64,000 nt of DNA from CAZGRP01 sp964527995 (lineage in GTDB: Bacteria > Zhuqueibacterota > Zhuqueibacteria > Oceanimicrobiales > CAZGRP01), in the NCBI GenBank assembly GCA_964527995.1, contig CAZGRP010000007.1, forward strand, positions 1 through 64,000, read 5' to 3'. A program made the position numbers and the translations under genes. Positions 49,538-56,089 of the stretch are shown here, piece by piece. The notes below the pieces were generated by a model, which made no database searches, was not told the DNA's origin, and saw only the letters and a list, made by a program, of their open reading frames with translations. Position 1 is the first letter of the stretch. Each line of letters opens with the position of its first letter.

Positions 49538-50844
49538 CCGAAAGTTACCAGCTTCGTTACGCGCAAGTTGACGTCGATCTGCTGCAAAGCATGCGGCCGG
49601 CAAAGCGTCGCTACTATCTCGTCCTTGGCTCGCTCTTCCTGCTGATTCTATGGGGCGCCTATTCGTGGGGCTACCAGATCCGTCACGGAATGGGCGTGGC
49701 AGGGATCAGTCACCCCGTCGGTTGGGCGGTCTACATCACGAACTTCGTCTTCTGGGTCGGTATTGCGCACTCTGGCACGCTGATCTCGGCCATCCTGTTC
49801 CTTTTCCGAGTACGCTGGCGGGCGTCGGTCTACCGTAGTGCCGAAGCGGTGACGGTTTTCGGGCTGATGACGGCCGGACTTTTCCCCATCATCCACGTCG
49901 GACGGCCGTGGGTGGTATTCTGGGCTCTGCCTTATCCGCAGATGGGGGGCCTCTTTCCCAACTTCCGGTCACCGCTGGTCTGGGACGTGCTGGCGATCTC
50001 GACCTATCTGACGGTGAGTCTGCTGTTCTTCCTCACCGGCATGGTCCCGGATCTGGCCGTGGTGCGCGACCGCATTCGTGGATGGCGAAGGAAAGTTTAC
50101 GGTTTCCTGGCGCAAGGCTGGCGAGGTTCGGATCGACAGTGGCGCCACTACACCAGCGCCTACATCTTCCTCGCCGGGCTGGCCACGCCGCTGGTCATTT
50201 CCGTGCACAGCATCGTGTCTTGGGATTTCGCCATGAGCATCCTGCCGGGCTGGCACAGTACGATTTTCGCGCCCTATTTCGTGGCCGGCGCCATCCACTC
50301 CGGGCTGGCCATGGTGATCCTGATCCTGATCCCGATGCGGCGCATGTTCAACCTGAAGGCTTATGTGACCGACCAGCATCTGGGTAATCTCGCCAAGCTG
50401 ATGGTGCTGACGGCGATGCTGGTCGGCTACGCGTATGCCATCGAGATTTTTCTGGCCTGGTACAGCGGCAACCCGTACGAGAAGGGCACGTTTCTTTTCC
50501 GACTGACGGGACCGTACGCCTGGATGACCTGGTCGTTGTTCGTTCTCAACGTGGCCGTGCCGCTCTTTTTCATCTTTCCCAAGGTTCGTGCCCGGATATC
50601 GTGGCTGATGGCCGTGGCCGTGGCCGTCATGATTGGTATGTGGCTGGAACGCTTCGTGATCATCGTCACCTCTCTGGCCCATGACTTCGACCCATTCGCC
50701 TGGGGTCTGTACAAGCCGACCTGGGTAGAGGTCGGCATCACCACTGGCAGTTTCGCCTGGTTTTTCTTTCTCTTCTTGATCTTCGCAAAGGTGCTGCCGG
50801 TAGTGTCGATGTGGGAGGTCAAAGAACAGTTGCCTGCACATTGA
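49534..50844 (+). CDS. actC: Alternative complex III subunit C (NrfD-like quinol-binding)
   Basis: This 436-residue, ten-helix membrane protein of the NrfD/PsrC family is one of the two large membrane subunits and is known to hold a quinol site. Features include GISHPVGWAVYITNFVFWVG in the first helix pair, SVHSIVSWDFAMSILPGWHS and FAPYFVAGAIHSGLAMV. It is overlapped by actB and followed by actD with an 8-base gap. Confidence 0.92.
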   Translation: MTESYQLRYAQVDVDLLQSMRPAKRRYYLVLGSLFLLILWGAYSWGYQIRHGMGVAGISHPVGWAVYITNFVFWVGIAHSGTLISAILFLFRVRWRASVYRSAEAVTVFGLMTAGLFPIIHVGRPWVVFWALPYPQMGGLFPNFRSPLVWDVLAISTYLTVSLLFFLTGMVPDLAVVRDRIRGWRRKVYGFLAQGWRGSDRQWRHYTSAYIFLAGLATPLVISVHSIVSWDFAMSILPGWHSTIFAPYFVAGAIHSGLAMVILILIPMRRMFNLKAYVTDQHLGNLAKLMVLTAMLVGYAYAIEIFLAWYSGNPYEKGTFLFRLTGPYAWMTWSLFVLNVAVPLFFIFPKVRARISWLMAVAVAVMIGMWLERFVIIVTSLAHDFDPFAWGLYKPTWVEVGITTGSFAWFFFLFLIFAKVLPVVSMWEVKEQLPAH

Positions 50845-50852
50845 GAGTTGAA

Positions 50853-51374
50853 ATGGGAGCCGGACGAGCAGACCGCTTACGTATCCTCGGTGTTTTTCGC
50901 GAGCAACACTCGCTGGTAGCCGCCATCGAGGCGGCAAAGGCCGCCGGCTACAGCGATCTCGAGGCCTTTTCCCCGGTTCCGGGACATGCGATCGAGGAAG
51001 CGCTGGGCCAGCCTCCGAGCCCGGTGCGCATTTTTAGCCTGGTCGGGGGGCTCACTGGACTGGCAGCGGGTTGGGCGCTGACCATCGGAGCGGCTTTGCA
51101 CTACCCGCTGATCGTCGGCGGCAAACCGATCGTCTCGTTGCCGCCGTTCCTGATCGTTGCCTACATTCTCACCATTCTCTTCGGGGCGCTGGCAACGGTT
51201 GCGGGTTTACTCCTGTTCGCTCGCCTGCCGCGTTTCCGCCGCGATCCGCTGTACGACCCGCGCTTCTCGGGCGACCACTATGGCCTGGCGGTCGGCTGCG
51301 AGGAGAGCAAGGCGGAAGAGGTGCAGGCAACGCTGAAATCGAATGGAGCCATTGAGATTCGCACTGCGAGATGA
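50853..51374 (+). CDS. actD: Alternative complex III subunit D (DUF3341)
   Basis: This 173-residue protein has a soluble N-terminal part (LRILGVFREQHSLVAAIEAA, AFSPVPGHAIEEALG) and two membrane helices (FSLVGGLTGLAAGWALTIGA and FLIVAYILTILFGALATV). A short soluble tail with RFSGDHYGLAV follows. This is the ActD pattern. ATG 50853 is preferred over a longer frame from 50811; TTG 50841 would overlap the actC stop and is possible. Confidence 0.88.
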   Translation: MGAGRADRLRILGVFREQHSLVAAIEAAKAAGYSDLEAFSPVPGHAIEEALGQPPSPVRIFSLVGGLTGLAAGWALTIGAALHYPLIVGGKPIVSLPPFLIVAYILTILFGALATVAGLLLFARLPRFRRDPLYDPRFSGDHYGLAVGCEESKAEEVQATLKSNGAIEIRTAR

Positions 51375-51377
51375 CCG

Positions 51378-51929
51378 ATGAGAATGCCGTCTAGCCCAGA
51401 TGATCGCAACCACCGGGCTTTGTTTCTTGCCTTGGCCTTCATTGCTGCTGGCATGGCGGTGGTCGGCCTGTTCTCGGCCTGTGGCTCCGACGTGCCCGGC
51501 CAGGAATGGGACATCCGTACCGACATGCGACGCCAGCCGTCCATCCGGTCGCAGGAGGCGCCGCGACCATCTGTTCCGGGCACGGTGCCCGTGGACGGCA
51601 GCATGCCCTCGCTCGGCCACGACCGCGACGCTCTTCTGCTGAAGAATCCAATCGAGCCGACCGTCGCTTCTCTGGAGAAAGGGAAGATCCTCTTTGAAAT
51701 CTACTGTACGCCGTGCCACGGAGTCATTGCCAAGGGAGATGGGCCGGTTGCCGCCAAGTTCTCCCAACCGCCCGATCTCACCCAGGAACAGTATCGCAGA
51801 CTCTCGGATGGCATGATCTACTCGGTGATCAGGAACGGTTTCCTGACCATGCCGCCCTACTACGAAATGACCACACCGACGGAACGGTGGCACATTGTCA
51901 ACTACTTGCGGACTCTACAGCGAAAATGA
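51378..51929 (+). CDS. actE: Alternative complex III subunit E, monohaem cytochrome c lipoprotein
   Basis: This 183-residue protein has a lipoprotein signal ending in GLFSAC and one haem motif in EIYCTPCHGVIAKGDGPVA, with methionine ligand candidate FLTMPPYYE. ActE is the terminal electron carrier of alternative complex III. It overlaps actF by 4 bases (ATGA). Confidence 0.9.
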   Translation: MRMPSSPDDRNHRALFLALAFIAAGMAVVGLFSACGSDVPGQEWDIRTDMRRQPSIRSQEAPRPSVPGTVPVDGSMPSLGHDRDALLLKNPIEPTVASLEKGKILFEIYCTPCHGVIAKGDGPVAAKFSQPPDLTQEQYRRLSDGMIYSVIRNGFLTMPPYYEMTTPTERWHIVNYLRTLQRK

Positions 51930-53191
51930 GCCGTCCCACTACCACAGAAAAAGCGGCCCTGCCGGTGCTTCCGAGAACGCTGCCACCACGATTGAAGGTC
52001 GTGCTCTGGTTGTTGGCAGCGCTTGGCCTGCTGTCCCTGCTGTGGGGGATACTGGATGGCAAGGCATCGCGGGTATGGCTGGCATATGTGGTGAACTTCC
52101 TCTTCTGGTCTTCCCTGGCGCAGGGCGGGATCATTTTCTCCGCCGCTTATCGCCAGGCGAACGGCGGTTGGGGTGAGCCGGTGCGGCGGCTGGCCGAATC
52201 GATGATCGGATTCCTGCCCGTTTCCTTGCTGCTTTTTCTTGGCCTGCTCTTGGGATACCGGCATGTCTATCCCTGGGCCAACGAGGTTTTTCCGGGCAAG
52301 GAGCTGTGGCTGAGCCCGCCTTTTCTTTTCGGTCGAGATGCCGCTATTTTCGTTGCTTTACTGGCCCTCAGCGCCTTCTATGTCTACCACTCGCAGCGGG
52401 TCGACCTCGGCCGGTACGCCGAGAGGTACTCGGCCAAGGGCGCGTTGCCAGGCCTGGTTTCGCGATTGACCCGAGGTTGGCAGGGAGCTGCGGTGGAGTC
52501 TGCCCGCAGCGGCCGGGTTCTGGGCTGGCTTACTCCTCTACTCCTGGTAGCCTTCGTTGTGCTGTACAGCTTCATCGGCTTCGACATGGTCATGTCCGCC
52601 GACCCCCACTGGTACAGCACCCTTTTCGGCTGGTTCTACTCCGTCAGCAGTTTCTATCTGGCCCTGGCAGGTCTCGGTGTGGCCATGGTCGTGGGCCGGC
52701 GGCTGCTTGGCCTTCGCGACCACACCTCGAGCGCCATGTTCCACGATCTAGGTAAGCTCCTGTTCGGCTTCTGTCTGCTCACCGGCGGTTTCTTCTGGAC
52801 ACGCTACCTGGTGATCTGGTATGGCAATATCAGCGAAGAGATCGGCTACATGGCCCTGCGGATGGCACAGATGCCTTGGGCCGTGCTGAGCTGGGGCGTC
52901 GTTGGTGTCGGTTACCTGCTGCCGCTGGCTGTACTTCTGAGCCGCGCTGTCAAGAAGAAGCCCGCCGCTGCATTGATCATGGGTACGCTGATTCTGGCAG
53001 CCATGTGGCTCGAGCGCTTTGTCGCCATCGCCCCCAGCGTCTGGCAGGGCAAAGGGATCCCGCTGGGCCTGCTGGAAGTCGGAATCACCGCCGGATTCGC
53101 CGCCGTCTTCGCCCTCAGCTGGCTGGCTGTGGCGCGTGCCCTGCCGTTGGTCTCGATCGGTGAAAACGCGGACATCCAACCGCACTCCTGA
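51926..53191 (+). CDS. actF: Alternative complex III subunit F (membrane subunit)
   Basis: This 421-residue, about ten-helix NrfD-like protein is related to ActC. Marks include YVVNFLFWSSLAQGGIIFSA, LGYRHVYPWAN and FIGFDMVMSADPHWYSTLFG, a typical ActF block. The ATG at 51926 lies in the actE stop, so a longer frame from 51713 is rejected. It completes actABCDEF. Confidence 0.92.
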   Translation: MSRPTTTEKAALPVLPRTLPPRLKVVLWLLAALGLLSLLWGILDGKASRVWLAYVVNFLFWSSLAQGGIIFSAAYRQANGGWGEPVRRLAESMIGFLPVSLLLFLGLLLGYRHVYPWANEVFPGKELWLSPPFLFGRDAAIFVALLALSAFYVYHSQRVDLGRYAERYSAKGALPGLVSRLTRGWQGAAVESARSGRVLGWLTPLLLVAFVVLYSFIGFDMVMSADPHWYSTLFGWFYSVSSFYLALAGLGVAMVVGRRLLGLRDHTSSAMFHDLGKLLFGFCLLTGGFFWTRYLVIWYGNISEEIGYMALRMAQMPWAVLSWGVVGVGYLLPLAVLLSRAVKKKPAAALIMGTLILAAMWLERFVAIAPSVWQGKGIPLGLLEVGITAGFAAVFALSWLAVARALPLVSIGENADIQPHS

Positions 53192-53306
53192 AGCCCACAG
53201 CGAACAACCCGTCGCGGTGGCAGCGCCATCCCTGTAGGCCGGTCTTCCAAACCGCTCCCGTCCCTGCTTTGGCAATGTGAATAACATCCGGCGGCTGCAA
53301 ATATTC

Positions 53307-53335
53307 TTGACATTGGAATGCAGGTTGCGTATCTT
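53307..53335 (+). promoter_or_regulatory. Promoter candidate for tRNA-Arg(CCT)
   Basis: TTGACA (53307-53312), a 17-base spacer and TATCTT (53330-53335) lie in the 189-base gap after actF, which holds nothing else I can identify. Confidence 0.65.
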
Positions 53336-53380
53336 TGGAGCGATTTTTGGGCATGATCGTAGGCCTGGGGATTCTCTGTC

Positions 53381-53455
53381 GCCCCTATAGCTCAGAAAGG
53401 ACAGAGCAGCGGGTTCCTAACCCGTGTGTCGCAGGTTCGAGTCCTGCTAGGGGCA
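53381..53455 (+). tRNA. tRNA-Arg (anticodon CCT), CCA not encoded
   Basis: Acceptor GCCCCTA pairs with TAGGGGC, the anticodon stem GCGGG/CCCGT encloses TTCCTAA (anticodon CCT, reads AGG), and the T arm is GCAGG-TTCGAGT-CCTGC. The discriminator is A, followed by CGT, so CCA is not encoded. Confidence 0.94.
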
Positions 53456-53463
53456 CGTTCACA

Positions 53464-53491
53464 GCCCATCCGTCAGGATGGGCCTCTTTTT
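53464..53491 (+). terminator. Terminator after tRNA-Arg(CCT)
   Basis: GCCCATCC pairs with GGATGGGC around GTCA, followed by CTCTTTTT. The following TPR gene starts 35 bases later. Confidence 0.7.
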
Positions 53492-53525
53492 GCCAAGCGG
53501 TTTCGAGGAGGGCTGAAAGCGAACG

Positions 53526-54203
53526 ATGCTGAAACCAAGAAAGCGCCTGACACGGCGTCAGATCAAAGAAGATAAGCTCGTCACCTACTATTTCAAGGTG
53601 AACGACTGGGTCAATCGCCATGCGATGCAAGTTCTTGCCGGGGCGGTTGTGGTCATCCTGATTCTCTTAGCCGGTACTCTCTGGAGTCAGAAGCAGCGAA
53701 AAGCCGAGGGCGAAGCATCTGTCGAGCTGACCAAGGCTCGAATCGCCTATGACCAGGGTCAATACAAGCAGGCGATCACGGTCCTCGAGGACCTCGTCAC
53801 CCGCCACGGTTCGACACGGAGCGGCACGACCGGTCTCTACTACCTCGCCAACGCCTACTTCAACACCGGCGATTACGACGCAGCTCAACGCTATTTCGAA
53901 GCCTATGAGCGCAAGGGCAAGGACGAGTTGCTCAAAGCGGCGGCAAAGGCCGGTGTTGCGGCTTGTCTGGAGCAGAAAGGCGAATACCTGGAGGCGGCCA
54001 AAGTGTACGAGGAGACAGTGAAGAAGTATCCCAAACACTTCGCGGCGCCGCAATACCTGATGGATGCAGGACGCAACTACGCGCTTGCCGGAAACCTGGA
54101 AGATGCAAAGCGAGTCTATCAAATGATCACCGAGAAGTACCCGAAGTCGGTGCTGGTGAGTGAAGCGCAAATACGACTTGCGGAGCTTCAGGCAAACAAG
54201 TAA
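53526..54203 (+). CDS. Membrane-anchored tetratricopeptide-repeat protein
   Basis: This 225-residue protein has a basic N-terminus, one membrane helix (MQVLAGAVVVILILLAGTLW) and three to four TPR-like helical repeats outside (AYDQGQYKQAITVLEDLV, LANAYFNTGDYDAAQRYFEA, LEQKGEYLEAAKVYEETV, YALAGNLEDAKRVYQMITEK). The layout resembles YfgM/BamD-type proteins that help protein export or outer-membrane assembly. It precedes rimP but a separate promoter lies between them. Confidence 0.75.
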   Translation: MLKPRKRLTRRQIKEDKLVTYYFKVNDWVNRHAMQVLAGAVVVILILLAGTLWSQKQRKAEGEASVELTKARIAYDQGQYKQAITVLEDLVTRHGSTRSGTTGLYYLANAYFNTGDYDAAQRYFEAYERKGKDELLKAAAKAGVAACLEQKGEYLEAAKVYEETVKKYPKHFAAPQYLMDAGRNYALAGNLEDAKRVYQMITEKYPKSVLVSEAQIRLAELQANK

Positions 54204-54236
54204 TCTGTCCTAAGTTGCAATTTTCGTAAAAATTAC

Positions 54237-54265
54237 TTGCATGGCAGAAGCGGAATTCTTATATT
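54237..54265 (+). promoter_or_regulatory. Promoter candidate for rimP-nusA-infB
   Basis: TTGCAT (54237-54242), a 17-base spacer and TATATT (54260-54265) predict a transcription start near 54272, just before a terminator-type hairpin. Confidence 0.65.
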
Positions 54266-54276
54266 TTTAGACGTGG

Positions 54277-54304
54277 AAAGTGGGTTCTTGGACCCACTTT
54301 TTTA
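54277..54304 (+). terminator. Leader terminator/attenuator upstream of rimP
   Basis: AAAGTGGGT (54277-54285) pairs perfectly with ACCCACTTT (54292-54300) around TCTTGG, and the T-run continues to 54303. It lies between the promoter and rimP, so it would end a transcript of about 30 bases unless read through. It may instead end transcripts from the TPR gene. Confidence 0.6.
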
Positions 54305-54322
54305 TTGGGCTGAAGAAAGGCC

Positions 54323-54775
54323 ATGGAATCCTTGGAACAGAGGGTTCGATCCCTGATCGAACCGATCCTGCAGCGGGAAGGTGTTGACCTGGTTGACTTG
54401 GAAATCAAAGGACACGTTGGCAACCAGGTAGTGAAGATCTTTGTCGATGAAGTCGGCGGCATCAGTCTTGACCGCTGCGTCCGGCTCAGCCGAGAAATCG
54501 GAGATGTGCTGGACATCGAGGACCCGATTCCAGGGAGATACCGTCTGGAGGTCTCTTCTCCCGGTGTGCATCGTCCTCTGAGAACGGTGCGCGATTTCGA
54601 ACGAAACGTTGGACGCGGCGTTCGTGTCGATTACGAGCAGGGCGGCACCCGGGTTCGCATTGAGGGCACTATTGTGGCTGTTGGCCCACAGGGAGTGCAA
54701 CTCCACTGCGACGAGGGCACGGTTGAGGTGCCCATCGAGACCATTCGGCTTGCCAAGCTCGTCCTGCAGTGGTGA
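54323..54775 (+). CDS. rimP: Ribosome maturation factor RimP
   Basis: This 150-residue protein helps 30S subunit assembly. It shows REGVDLVDLEIKGHVGNQVV, VDEVGGISLDRCVRLSREIG, EDPIPGRYRLEVSSPGVHRP and LRTVRDFERNVG, all diagnostic. It is the first gene of the conserved rimP-nusA-infB order. Confidence 0.95.
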   Translation: MESLEQRVRSLIEPILQREGVDLVDLEIKGHVGNQVVKIFVDEVGGISLDRCVRLSREIGDVLDIEDPIPGRYRLEVSSPGVHRPLRTVRDFERNVGRGVRVDYEQGGTRVRIEGTIVAVGPQGVQLHCDEGTVEVPIETIRLAKLVLQW

Positions 54776-54820
54776 GCTGGAAGGCCAGAAACACCGCATG
54801 CGCGAGGAGGTTGCGTTTAG

Positions 54821-56083
54821 GTGATGAAGAGTGAGATTGCTGAAGCATTTAGTCAAATCGTAAGAGAAAAAAACATCGACCGGGAGCTCCTCACTGAGAT
54901 TCTGGAGAGCATCATCCTGTCCATGATCAAGAAGAAGTACGGCACCACCGACAACTTCGATATTTTCGTGAACATGGACAAGGGTGAAATCGAGGTCTAC
55001 CATACCCGCAAGATCGTCGAGGAGGTCACCGACGAGGTGGCTGAGATCGACCTGGAATCGGCGCGGAAGGTGGAGCCTGATCTGGAAGTTGGGGATGACT
55101 TCATCGAGATCATCCGGCCCGAAACCTTTGGCCGGCGGCTGATCATTTCCGCGAAACAGAACTTGAACCAGAAGGTCCGCGACGCCGAGAAAGAGATCAT
55201 CTACGAGGAATTCCAGAAAAGAGTCGGCGAGATCATCATCGGTGACGTCCGCCAGATCAACCGCGGCGATATCTATCTGAACATCGACCGTACCGAGGTG
55301 ATTCTGCCGAAAGAGGAGCAAATCTACACGGAACGCTACCGTCGCGGCGACAACGTGCGCGCCATCGTCAAGGAGGTGCGCCGCACCAGTCGCGGGCCTG
55401 AGATCATCGTGTCGCGGGCCGACCCCAACTTCCTGATCCGGTTGTTCGAGCTGGAGGTGCCGGAGATTTACGACGGCATCATCGAAATCAGGGCCATCGC
55501 CCGAGAGCCCGGCGACCGCACCAAGATCGCCGTCATCTCCAACGACAAGCGTATCGACGCCGTTGGGGCATGCGTGGGCATGAAGGGGGTACGTATCCAG
55601 GCGATCAGCAAAGAGCTGAACAACGAGAAAATCGATGTGATCCCCTGGAGCAGCGAGCCCGACATCTTCATCAGTCGAGCCTTGAGTCCGGCCAGGCCGA
55701 CCCGGGTCATCATCGACCAGGATAACCTGCGTGCCGTGGCCATCCTTCCCGATGACCAGATTTCGCTGGCCATCGGTCGGGGCGGCCAGAACCGCAGACT
55801 GGCTTCGAAGCTGACCGGCTTCAACATCGAGACGATCAAGGAGAGCGAATACCGGGCGATGATGGCCGAGGCCCGCGCCAAGGAGGTACCGCTCGAGACG
55901 ATCAACGTCCTCACCGACAAGACGCGTGCCAAGCTGGTGGCGGCCGGCTACGACACGGTTCGCCGCGTTCTCGATGCCGGGGTCGAGGGTCTACTTGAGA
56001 TACCCGGAATCGGCACCAAGACAGCCGAGAGAATTCTCGCCACCTTAAAGGACGAGATCGAAGAAAGAAGCGCAACGGAGTGA
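54821..56083 (+). CDS. nusA: Transcription termination/antitermination factor NusA
   Basis: This 420-residue protein has an N-terminal polymerase-binding domain (LLTEILESIILSMIKKKYG), an S1 domain, and KH1/KH2 (VGACVGMKGVRIQAISKELN, SLAIGRGGQNRRLASKLTG). A C-terminal helix-hairpin-helix region (GLLEIPGIGTKTAERILATL) completes it. It lacks the acidic repeats of E. coli NusA. The start is GTG 54821 or ATG 54824. NusA acts at intrinsic terminators, so the hairpin upstream of rimP could give it control of its own operon. Confidence 0.95.
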   Translation: MMKSEIAEAFSQIVREKNIDRELLTEILESIILSMIKKKYGTTDNFDIFVNMDKGEIEVYHTRKIVEEVTDEVAEIDLESARKVEPDLEVGDDFIEIIRPETFGRRLIISAKQNLNQKVRDAEKEIIYEEFQKRVGEIIIGDVRQINRGDIYLNIDRTEVILPKEEQIYTERYRRGDNVRAIVKEVRRTSRGPEIIVSRADPNFLIRLFELEVPEIYDGIIEIRAIAREPGDRTKIAVISNDKRIDAVGACVGMKGVRIQAISKELNNEKIDVIPWSSEPDIFISRALSPARPTRVIIDQDNLRAVAILPDDQISLAIGRGGQNRRLASKLTGFNIETIKESEYRAMMAEARAKEVPLETINVLTDKTRAKLVAAGYDTVRRVLDAGVEGLLEIPGIGTKTAERILATLKDEIEERSATE

Positions 56084-56089
56084 TGGGTT

